From: an uncultured Caryophanales bacterium | Lineage (GTDB): Bacteria; Bacillota_I; Bacilli_A; RF39; UBA660 | NCBI GenBank assembly: GCA_947065955.1 | Contig: CAMSXY010000083.1 | Span: 1 to 5,637, forward strand | Direction of reading: 5' to 3' | DNA length: 5,637 nt | In this document: in pieces, positions 1-4,863 of the stretch | How the letters are laid out: each line of letters opens with the position of its first letter | Position numbering within the stretch: position 1 is the stretch's first letter | The notes under the pieces: model-generated | What the model was told of the DNA's origin: nothing | Databases searched by the model: none | The model's input: the letters and a program-made list of their open reading frames with translations, nothing else | Translations under genes and position numbers: made by a program

Positions 1-45
1 GATAGACTTGGGTGACTGGAGTTCAGACGTGTGCTCTTCCGATCT
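1..45. other. Illumina TruSeq P7-side adapter (artefact)
   Basis: Positions 12-45 are the 34-nt TruSeq read-2 adapter, beginning GTGACTGGAGTTCAGACGTG and ending CTCTTCCGATCT. The GAT at 1-3 fits the end of the P7 arm, which leaves an 8-nt index at 4-11 (AGACTTGG). None of this is genomic. The real insert starts at about 46. Confidence 0.97.
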
Positions 46-366
46 CTAATTTTATAGAAAGGATTAAGGCCTAAATTATGCTAATTTAATTGGCAGCGGA
101 TTTTTAATCTTCGTTTTGCTAAATATTATTTAGAAAATAGTTTTATCTAACTAACAGATAATTCATTCTAATTTGGAATAAATTAAAAATTGAATATCAA
201 GATAGATTACTTTCTGTTAGAATTTTATAAAAATGAGGACAATTGATTATTTTGAATTCTGAATTCATTAAAATATAACATATTTTTATAAAGATTCTTA
301 TAATATCTATTAATTTAATGCCTTATTAGCTATTCCAGATTATAAAAACTTTATTTATACGAGGAA
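46..366. other. AT-rich stretch with no recognisable gene
   Basis: About 320 bases are dense in stops in all six frames, and no open frame of useful length or with a credible ribosome site is present. No DnaA box close to TTATCCACA and no complete tRNA is visible. The stretch contains several small AT-only inverted repeats: 72-88 (7-bp arms, TGC loop), 119-133 (CTAAAT/ATTTAG) and 143-161 (TTATCT/AGATAA). None is GC-rich with a T-tract, so none is a convincing terminator. A weak promoter-like pair (TTGAAT at 252-257, TATAAC at 274-279, 16-bp spacer) could arise by chance in such AT-rich DNA. It is best read as an intergenic region upstream of the parS sites and the SRP gene, cut at its left end by the adapter. 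Confidence 0.7.
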
Positions 367-382
367 TGTTTCACGTGAAACA
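367..382. promoter_or_regulatory. parS: parS site 1 (ParB/Spo0J binding)
   Basis: TGTTTCACGTGAAACA is a perfect 16-bp palindrome identical to the B. subtilis parS consensus as I know it. The palindrome extends one more pair to 366-383. ParB/Spo0J loads here as a CTP-dependent sliding clamp, spreads along DNA and recruits SMC condensin for origin segregation. It is not the Noc site, whose core is CCCGGG. parS sites cluster near oriC in Bacillota, which agrees with the origin-proximal genes that follow. Confidence 0.95.
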
Positions 383-410
383 TAAATGAAAGAAGGGGAA
401 TAAAATAACA

Positions 411-426
411 TGTTTCACGTGAAACA
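411..426. promoter_or_regulatory. parS: parS site 2 (ParB/Spo0J binding)
   Basis: This is a second exact copy of TGTTTCACGTGAAACA, starting 44 bp after the first, roughly four helical turns away. Here the palindrome extends to 20 bp (409-428, CATG at both outer ends). It ends 31 bp upstream of the -35 hexamer of the SRP RNA promoter. Two perfect 16-mers this close cannot be chance, so together they form a real double loading site. Confidence 0.95.
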
Positions 427-457
427 TGAATAAAATACTAAAAAACGTATAAAAAAA

Positions 458-486
458 TTGAATTCTAAAGGAAAAAAGTATATATT
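458..486 (+). promoter_or_regulatory. Promoter of the SRP RNA gene
   Basis: The -35 TTGAAT (458-463) and -10 TATATT (481-486) are separated by exactly 17 bp. They match the sigma-A consensus at 4 of 6 and 5 of 6 positions. The predicted start, 6-7 nt after the -10, falls at 492-493, precisely the first base of the closing helix of the SRP RNA. This agreement of two independent predictions is the main support. It is the only clear promoter upstream of tadA. Confidence 0.75.
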
Positions 487-492
487 ATTAAT

Positions 493-570
493 GACACAAC
501 ATTTATATTTGAAACAGGTCAGGATCGGAAGATAGCAGCCTTAAGAATCAATGAATGTGTGTGTCTTTTT
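493..570 (+). ncRNA. ffs: Small signal recognition particle RNA (4.5S-type)
   Basis: This is the RNA core of the signal recognition particle. It binds Ffh and, with FtsY, directs nascent membrane proteins to the Sec translocon. The conserved Ffh-binding domain is at 515-540: CAGGTCAGG, a short AUC/GAU stem closed by a GGAA tetraloop (527-530), then AGCAGCC, giving the usual asymmetric and symmetric internal loops. The ends pair: GACACA (493-498) with TGTGTC (560-565) and ACATT (499-503) with AATGT (554-558), with one bulged G (559). A U-tract follows at 566-572. The length of about 78 nt means there is no Alu domain, unlike the 271-nt scRNA of B. subtilis and like the short forms of Mycoplasma and enterobacteria. 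In B. subtilis the gene (scr) lies between tadA and dnaX; here it precedes tadA. Confidence 0.93.
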
Positions 571-572
571 TT
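554..572 (+). terminator. Intrinsic terminator formed by SRP RNA 3' arm and U-tract
   Basis: The 3' arm of the SRP terminal helix (554-565) pairs with 493-503 and is followed directly by seven T (566-572). A stable rod-like RNA with a U-tract should release polymerase and define the RNA 3' end. Some read-through is likely, because tadA begins 14 nt later with no promoter of its own in the gap. Confidence 0.55.
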
Positions 573-586
573 GTAGGTGAAACATT

Positions 587-1027
587 ATGAATTTTATGGA
601 AGAGGCCTTAAAAGAGGCTAAAAAATCTTATCATCAGGGAGATGTCCCAGTTGGTGCAATAATTGTTAAAAATCAGAAGATTATTTCAAAAGGTCACAAT
701 AAAAAAGAAAAAATGCAAGTTGCAACACGCCATGCAGAAATGATCGCCATAGAAAAAGCTTGTAAAAAATTAAAAACCTGGCATTTAGACGATTGCATTT
801 TATATGTTACTATGGAGCCTTGTTTAATGTGTGCAGGGGCGATTCTTCAATCCAGAATAAAAAAAATTGTTTATGCCGTTCCAAATGCAAAATTTGGATT
901 CATAGAAAGTATAGAAAATATAATTGGTAATCCAAAAAACAATCATAATGCAATTATAGAAAAAGGAAATTTAGAAAATGAAATCAAGGAAATGTTAATA
1001 ACTTTTTTCAGACAAAAAAGAAAATAA
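587..1027 (+). CDS. tadA: tRNA-specific adenosine deaminase TadA
   Basis: TadA deaminates the wobble adenosine (A34) of tRNA-Arg(ACG) to inosine in the cytoplasm, so that one tRNA reads CGU, CGC and CGA. The 146-aa product has the cytidine/deoxycytidylate deaminase fold. H49-A-E51 supplies a zinc ligand and the catalytic glutamate, and P78-C79-x-x-C82 supplies the other two zinc ligands. The N-terminal VPVGAIIV strand and the AKFGF segment after the second motif also fit TadA, and the length is close to the family norm. The start at 587 has AGGTGA (575-580) 6 nt upstream; an internal ATG at 596 would remove N-terminal residues. The gene lies 14 nt after the SRP U-tract and 53 bp before dnaX. 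With no promoter of its own visible, it probably depends on SRP read-through. Family identity is secure; tRNA specificity is inferred. Confidence 0.96.
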   Translation: MNFMEEALKEAKKSYHQGDVPVGAIIVKNQKIISKGHNKKEKMQVATRHAEMIAIEKACKKLKTWHLDDCILYVTMEPCLMCAGAILQSRIKKIVYAVPNAKFGFIESIENIIGNPKNNHNAIIEKGNLENEIKEMLITFFRQKRK

Positions 1028-1031
1028 ACGT

Positions 1032-1060
1032 TTTCTTTTATTTTGCAGAAATGCTATAAT
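1032..1060 (+). promoter_or_regulatory. Extended -10 promoter of dnaX operon
   Basis: TGCTATAAT (1052-1060) is a perfect extended -10 (TGn plus TATAAT). The -35 position 17 bp upstream (1032-1037, TTTCTT) is poor, which is typical for extended -10 promoters. Transcription would start near 1067, giving a 5' leader of only about 14 nt that is little more than the ribosome site GAGGTGAT (1070-1077). This would separate the dnaX unit from SRP-tadA. Confidence 0.7.
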
Positions 1061-1080
1061 AAAAAATATGAGGTGATGCT

Positions 1081-2763
1081 ATGTACCAAGCATTATATAG
1101 AAAATATCGACCAACCAATTTTAATGAAGTTTATGGACAAGAAGTTATTGTGAAAATTTTAAAAAATGCCATTGTAAATCATAAAATTACGCATGCCTAC
1201 TTATTTTCTGGACCTAGAGGAACTGGAAAAACAAGTATTGCTAAAATTTTAGCAAAAACCTTAAATTGTTTTCAACTTAATGGAGTAGAGCCCTGTAATA
1301 ATTGTGATTCGTGTATCCAAACCAATCGAAAGTCCAATGTCGATATTATTGAAATTGATGCAGCCTCTAATAATGGAGTCGATGAAATTCGTGAATTAAA
1401 GAGCAAAGTGAATTTAGTACCTTCTATTGGGAAATATAAAGTTTATATTATCGATGAAGTTCATATGTTAACAATTGGTGCCTTTAATGCTTTGCTGAAA
1501 ACGCTAGAAGAACCTCCAGAACATGCGATTTTCATTTTAGCGACAACAGAGCCTCATAAAATCCCATTAACGATTTTATCTAGATGTCAGAAATTTGATT
1601 TCAAAAAAATTTCGGAGGATAAAATTGTAGAAAATTTGAAAAACATTTCTCAAAAAGAAGATATCCAAATAACTAAAGAAGCATTAAGGGAAATTGCTAG
1701 GATTTCAGATGGTGGAATGCGTGATTCGATTGGATTATTGGATGAGGCAATTGCCTATGCAGAAAATAATATAACAGTCGAAGATATCCACAGTATAAAC
1801 GGAACTTTAACAAGCACAGATTTAAAATGTTTTATAGAACAAATATTATTAAATAATGTAACAGAAATATTAAATTTGATTGATCAATATGATCAAAATG
1901 GAAAAAATCTTACAAAATTAGTGGAAGAATTAATTGAATATTTGAAAAATTATTTGATTTATAAAACGGTTCCTAATTATTTCGAAGATAAAAGTTTTTT
2001 AGCGGATCAAGACTCTCTTTTTCAAAAAATTTCTAATCAAACTTTATATAATTATATTAAAGAGTTTAATGCTTCTTTAGTAGAAATGAAAATGACAAAC
2101 AATAGTAAGCTAGTATTACAATTGACAGTTATTAAACTTTTAAATATGGAAAATATGGAAAATATGGAAAAAGATTATCAACCATTAGAAAATCATAATC
2201 CACAGCAAAAAAAAATAGTGGAGGAAAGTAAAAAAATTTCAAACTTAGAAGAGAAAAAAGATATATTAGATAATGAAAAAGAAATTAAATCTGTAAATAA
2301 CGATGTTCCTTTTTCAAATAAAATTGAAAAATTAAAAGAGATTCGTATAAATAATACCTTAAGTGAATTTGATAAAAAGGAACTTTTAGCTGTAAAAGAA
2401 AAAATATTGAATATACATACTTTTATAGTAAATGAAAAGTATCGTGATGCAACCACTATTGTATTAGATGGTCAAATAAGAGCAGCTAGTAAGAAATATC
2501 TTATTTTTGTATATGAAAGTGATATGACAGCTGATTTATTTAATCAGAATATTACAATTATAGAAGAAATGTTAAAGGAAGCTTTGCAAAGTGAATATCG
2601 TGTAATTGCAGTAGATCTAAAAAAATGGGAAATTATTAAACAAGAATTTAATTCTAAAACAAAAAAGTATCCATTTATTCCAGAAGATAAGGAAAGTGCT
2701 ATCTTTATGGAACCAAAAGATGAATTAACTAATTTATTTGGGAATATTGTAGAATATAAATAG
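1081..2763 (+). CDS. dnaX: DNA polymerase III subunit tau (clamp loader ATPase)
   Basis: DnaX is the ATPase of the clamp loader that places the beta clamp on primed DNA; full-length tau also links polymerase and DnaB helicase. The 560-aa protein opens with YQALYRKYRP and has Walker A GPRGTGKT (44-51), a zinc knuckle (C63, C72, C75, C78), Walker B VYIIDEVHM (121-129), the SRC arginine finger (167-169) and sensor-2 GGMRD (211-215). Domain III ends near residue 354 (VIKLL). A charged, Lys/Glu/Asn-rich linker of about 60-80 residues follows, then the tau-specific C-terminal domain ending LFGNIVEYK, which resembles the Bacillus C-terminus. ATG 1081 follows GAGGTGAT directly. Oddities are a three-copy 9-bp repeat and a run of nine A in the linker (listed separately). 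ybaB begins 15 bp downstream. Identity is certain; production of a short gamma form is speculative. Confidence 0.98.
   Translation: MYQALYRKYRPTNFNEVYGQEVIVKILKNAIVNHKITHAYLFSGPRGTGKTSIAKILAKTLNCFQLNGVEPCNNCDSCIQTNRKSNVDIIEIDAASNNGVDEIRELKSKVNLVPSIGKYKVYIIDEVHMLTIGAFNALLKTLEEPPEHAIFILATTEPHKIPLTILSRCQKFDFKKISEDKIVENLKNISQKEDIQITKEALREIARISDGGMRDSIGLLDEAIAYAENNITVEDIHSINGTLTSTDLKCFIEQILLNNVTEILNLIDQYDQNGKNLTKLVEELIEYLKNYLIYKTVPNYFEDKSFLADQDSLFQKISNQTLYNYIKEFNASLVEMKMTNNSKLVLQLTVIKLLNMENMENMEKDYQPLENHNPQQKKIVEESKKISNLEEKKDILDNEKEIKSVNNDVPFSNKIEKLKEIRINNTLSEFDKKELLAVKEKILNIHTFIVNEKYRDATTIVLDGQIRAASKKYLIFVYESDMTADLFNQNITIIEEMLKEALQSEYRVIAVDLKKWEIIKQEFNSKTKKYPFIPEDKESAIFMEPKDELTNLFGNIVEYK
2142..2168 (+). 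repeat. 9-bp tandem repeat, three copies, inside dnaX
   Basis: AAATATGGA is repeated three times exactly, followed by AAA. It encodes Asn-Met-Glu three times (about residues 355-363), just after domain III and at the start of the flexible linker. The unit is a multiple of three, so gain or loss of a copy keeps the frame and should be tolerated in a linker. Confidence 0.9.
2206..2231 (+). other. Candidate dnaX slippage/frameshift site (A9)
   Basis: Nine consecutive A (2207-2215) are read as CAA AAA AAA ATA, residues 376-379. Adding one A, or a -1 ribosomal shift, leads to N-S-G-G-K and then TAA (2229-2231), a 383-aa product. Losing one A gives TAG at once, a 378-aa product. Both would keep domains I-III and drop the tau domains, as gamma does. 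Thermus thermophilus makes gamma by transcriptional slippage on an A9 run in dnaX. No stimulatory GC-rich hairpin follows here, and A8 runs are frequent in this window, so this is a hypothesis. Confidence 0.4.
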
Positions 2764-2778
2764 AAAAGAGGAAATTAA

Positions 2779-3075
2779 ATGAATATACAAGCTATGATGA
2801 AACAAGCGCAAAAACTTCAAAAAGAGATGATGGAGGAAAAAGATAAAATTGATCATAAAGAATTTACAGGCTCTTCTTCTCTTGTTAATATTGTTATGAC
2901 GGGGGATAAGAAGGTTCAAAAAGTAAATATTTCTTTAGAGCAAATAGAAAAAGAGGATATTGAAGCATTAGAAGATATGATTATGGTTGCTTTTAATGAT
3001 GCAATCCAACAAATTGATAAGGAAACCGAAGAAAAAATGTCTAAATATACACAAGGAATGCCAGGCTTATTCTAA
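2779..3075 (+). CDS. ybaB: YbaB/EbfC family nucleoid-associated protein
   Basis: This is a small dimeric DNA-binding protein that associates with the nucleoid; its exact cellular role is unsettled. The 98-aa product has the family pattern: a Met/Gln/Lys-rich N-terminal helix (MNIQAMMKQAQKLQKEMMEEKD), a central beta hairpin (about residues 28-52), a long acidic helix (IEALEDMIMVAFNDAIQQIDKETEEKM), and the hallmark C-terminal MPGLF. It is slightly shorter than the usual 100-110 residues. GAGG (2768-2771) precedes ATG 2779. It sits between dnaX and recR, the classical position in both Gram-positive and Gram-negative bacteria, and its stop lies one base before the recR start. The family assignment is strong; the function beyond DNA binding is not shown by the sequence. 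Confidence 0.95.
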   Translation: MNIQAMMKQAQKLQKEMMEEKDKIDHKEFTGSSSLVNIVMTGDKKVQKVNISLEQIEKEDIEALEDMIMVAFNDAIQQIDKETEEKMSKYTQGMPGLF

Positions 3076-3076
3076 G

Positions 3077-3676
3077 ATGTACCCAAAATCAATTCAAAAT
3101 TTAATTGAGTGTTTCCGTAAATTTCCAGGAATTGGTGAAAAAACAGCTGAACGTTTAGCCCTTGCTTCCTTAGAAATGGAAAAGGATACAATTGATTTAT
3201 TTGCTCAATCTTTGATAGATAGTCATATAAAAATCAAAAGATGTAAAGTTTGTAATCACTTAACAGAATCTGATATCTGTTCCATTTGTTCTAATGAAAA
3301 TAGGGATCAAAAAGTTATTTGCGTTGTAGAGGAACCTAAAAATGTTATACTATTTGAGAAGGTTGGAAGCTATAACGGTGTCTATCACGTTTTGGAAGGA
3401 CTTATTTCACCATTGGACGGTATTGGGCCTGATGATATCCAGATAAAATCTCTTGTTAAAAGAGTTCAAGAAAAAAATATCAAAGAAGTTATTATTGCGG
3501 TAAAGCCGAGTATTGAAGGAGAGACAACAACACTTTATATATCAAAACTGCTTAAAGATCAAAAGGTTGTTGTTTCTAAAATTGCCCATGGAATTCCTTT
3601 AGGATCTGATATGGATTATGTCGATTTTTTAACATTAGAACTTGCTTTATCCGAACGAAAAAATATATCGGATTAA
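3077..3676 (+). CDS. recR: Recombination mediator protein RecR
   Basis: RecR works with RecF and RecO to load RecA onto SSB-coated single-stranded gaps during recombinational repair. The 199-aa product matches the family length (about 198). It has an N-terminal helix-hairpin-helix (FRKFPGIGEKTAERLA, 13-28), a four-cysteine zinc finger (C56, C59, C68, C71), a Toprim domain starting VICVVEEPKNV (80-90) with PSIEGETTTLYI further on, and the C-terminal GIPLGSDMDYVDFLTLELAL segment. The reading frame is open upstream to 2987, but that part overlaps ybaB in another frame and is not RecR-like. ATG 3077 gives the canonical MYPKSIQNLI start. TAAGATG joins the ybaB stop to the recR start with a one-base gap and only a weak Shine-Dalgarno, so translation is probably coupled to ybaB. 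Confidence 0.97.
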   Translation: MYPKSIQNLIECFRKFPGIGEKTAERLALASLEMEKDTIDLFAQSLIDSHIKIKRCKVCNHLTESDICSICSNENRDQKVICVVEEPKNVILFEKVGSYNGVYHVLEGLISPLDGIGPDDIQIKSLVKRVQEKNIKEVIIAVKPSIEGETTTLYISKLLKDQKVVVSKIAHGIPLGSDMDYVDFLTLELALSERKNISD

Positions 3677-3714
3677 ATTTAAAAATCATCATATAATGAA
3701 CTATAGGAGGATTT

Positions 3715-3903
3715 ATGTTAAAAAAAATATTTGGAATTTTAAAAAAAATTATAATGAGTGCATTTTTGATTTACGGATATAATTTGATCGCCTCTCCTTT
3801 AAATTTAGTTGTTCCTATTAATCTTATTACGGTTTTTAGTGTTTCTTTTTTTGGTTTTCCCGCTTTGTTATCGTTTATTGTTATATTATTTTTTATTTAT
3901 TAA
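3715..3903 (+). CDS. bofA: BofA-like small membrane protein
   Basis: In B. subtilis, BofA holds the intramembrane metalloprotease SpoIVFB inactive in a complex with SpoIVFA, delaying pro-sigma-K processing during sporulation. This 62-aa product aligns with the C-terminal two thirds of BofA: VPINLIT (33-39) matches VPINLVT, followed by GFPA where BofA has GIPG. As I recall, B. subtilis N48, N61 and T64 matter for inhibition; the matching residues are N23, N36 and T39 with the same spacing. Hydrophobic segments lie at about 9-27 and 40-61, after a Lys-rich start. It lacks the first membrane segment of the 87-aa Bacillus protein. AGGAGG (3705-3710) precedes the ATG by 4 nt. It lies 38 bp after recR, as in Bacillus without yaaL, and 11 bp before holB. 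Family is likely; whether this organism sporulates is unknown. Confidence 0.82.
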   Translation: MLKKIFGILKKIIMSAFLIYGYNLIASPLNLVVPINLITVFSVSFFGFPALLSFIVILFFIY

Positions 3904-3914
3904 GAAGGTGAATT

Positions 3915-4862
3915 ATGATAGAGAATTTTGAAAATATCCAACCAATTGCTTTTCGAATTGTAAAAAATGTTGTAAAGCAAAAAAAATTTTCACATGCTTA
4001 TATTATTGAAACAAATGGATATAATCATTCTCTTGACTTTGCTTTTTTTATGGCTAAGGAATTTATTTGTGCTAATTTACATTTTTCAAAAGAAGAAGAT
4101 CGAAAAAATCTTTATCAAAAAATCGATTCTTTTAATTATTTAGATTTAAAGTATGTTGAACCAGATGGACAATGGATTAAAAAGGAACAATTAGAGGAGT
4201 TGCAGAAAGAGTTTAATAAAAAACCTTTATTAAATAATAAGAAAATTTATATAATAAATCATGCTGATCGTTTAAATATTTCAGCTTCTAATTCCATATT
4301 AAAATTTTTAGAGGAGCCAGAAGAAGGAATTATAGCTATTTTAATTGTAGACAGTATATATCAGCTGTTGGAAACCATTTTATCAAGATGTCAAATTATT
4401 CGATTAGTAAATAAAAAAGAAATACTTAAAAAAAGCGAAATGGAAACTTTATTCGAGATATTTGACAAAAAAAATTTTCCGCAACAGGAAAATGATAATA
4501 AGAATTTTTTAGATCAAATTGAAAAAATTCTTTATTTTGTAAAAAAACTTGAAAATGAGAAAAAAAATATACTTTTAGATACGTATAAGTTATGGCACGA
4601 TACTTTTCATGATAAAGAAAGTATCTCTTTTGCGTTTACAGTTTTGTTATTGTATTATAAAGACGTATTAAATTTTAAATGTGGCAGGGATCTAGAAGTT
4701 TTTAAAGAACAAGATAGTTTAGAAGAAATTTCTAAGAAAAACACCCTTTCTCAGGTTGTTGAAAAAATTAAGATTTTATTGAAATTAAAAAAGAGTTTAG
4801 ATATAAATGCTAATAGCAATTTATTAATTGATCGATTGATTCTAGAGTTTGAGGAGGTGTAA
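3915..4862 (+). CDS. holB: DNA polymerase III subunit delta'
   Basis: Delta' is the ATPase-inactive subunit that completes the clamp-loader ring and supplies an arginine finger to a neighbouring DnaX. The 315-aa product resembles Bacillus HolB: FSHAYIIE (25-32), EPDGQWIKKEQLEELQKEF (82-100), KKIYIINHADRL (109-120), NSILKFLEEP (126-135) and ILSRCQ (155-160), with SRC at 157-159. As expected for delta', there is no Walker A lysine (NGYNHSLD stands in place of the P-loop). Unusually, only one cysteine (C52) remains where the zinc module of most DnaX/HolB proteins has four, so zinc binding is probably lost. The C-terminal collar domain is poorly conserved and Lys/Asn-rich. GAAGGTGA (3904-3911) precedes the ATG. 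The last codons overlap the ricT ribosome site. tmk, which lies upstream of holB in B. subtilis, is absent here. Confidence 0.95.
   Translation: MIENFENIQPIAFRIVKNVVKQKKFSHAYIIETNGYNHSLDFAFFMAKEFICANLHFSKEEDRKNLYQKIDSFNYLDLKYVEPDGQWIKKEQLEELQKEFNKKPLLNNKKIYIINHADRLNISASNSILKFLEEPEEGIIAILIVDSIYQLLETILSRCQIIRLVNKKEILKKSEMETLFEIFDKKNFPQQENDNKNFLDQIEKILYFVKKLENEKKNILLDTYKLWHDTFHDKESISFAFTVLLLYYKDVLNFKCGRDLEVFKEQDSLEEISKKNTLSQVVEKIKILLKLKKSLDINANSNLLIDRLILEFEEV
4853..4857 (+). promoter_or_regulatory. Ribosome binding site of ricT inside holB
   Basis: GGAGG lies within the last holB codons (GAG GAG GTG TAA) and 6 nt before ATG 4864, whose A follows the holB stop by one base. This fixes the ricT start at 4864 rather than the TTG at 4849, which would place the ribosome site inside the coding sequence. 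Tight translational coupling of holB and ricT is likely. Confidence 0.85.
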
Positions 4863-4863
4863 G

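Noticed and set aside
70..134. tRNA-Lys-like piece (TTAATTGGCAGC then GGATTTTTAATC with a possible TTT anticodon)
   Set aside because: There is no T-arm with TTC and no CCA or proper acceptor stem. The anticodon stem has a mismatch, and the possible acceptor pairing is better explained by the local hairpin at 119-133.
46..366. Chromosomal origin (oriC) with DnaA boxes
   Set aside because: I found no TTATCCACA or close variant on either strand. The parS sites suggest origin proximity only.
520..534. Adapter-like sequence AGGATCGGAAGAT inside the contig, resembling AGATCGGAAGAGC
   Set aside because: It is the GGAA tetraloop stem of the SRP RNA. Flanking CAGGTC and AGCAGCC are conserved SRP bases, and the outer helix pairs across it, so it is not a chimeric adapter junction.
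577..585. Third parS-like half-site GTGAAACAT just before tadA
   Set aside because: Only the right half matches (about 12 of 16 overall), and it overlaps the tadA Shine-Dalgarno, which explains GGTGA.
1016..1039. Inverted repeat AAAAGAAAA/TTTTCTTTT over the tadA stop as a terminator
   Set aside because: The stem has a single G-C pair and would be unstable as RNA. No clear U-tract follows, and it overlaps the -35 region of the dnaX promoter.
2193..2919. Two minus-strand open frames (2193-2456 and 2734-2919)
   Set aside because: They lie opposite dnaX and ybaB, encode Phe/Leu/Ser-rich proteins typical of antisense to Lys/Glu/Asn-rich genes, and match no family I know.
2987..3076. Upstream-extended start for recR
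   Set aside because: The extension overlaps ybaB in another frame and adds 30 Lys-rich residues not seen in RecR. ATG 3077 gives the canonical N-terminus.
3692..3697. TATAAT between recR and bofA as an internal promoter
   Set aside because: There is no -35 at 16-18 bp and no TG extension. A single TATAAT is expected by chance at this base composition.
4849..4863. TTG start at 4849 for ricT
   Set aside because: ATG 4864 has GGAGG at the right distance and gives the family N-terminus. The TTG start would put the ribosome site inside the gene.
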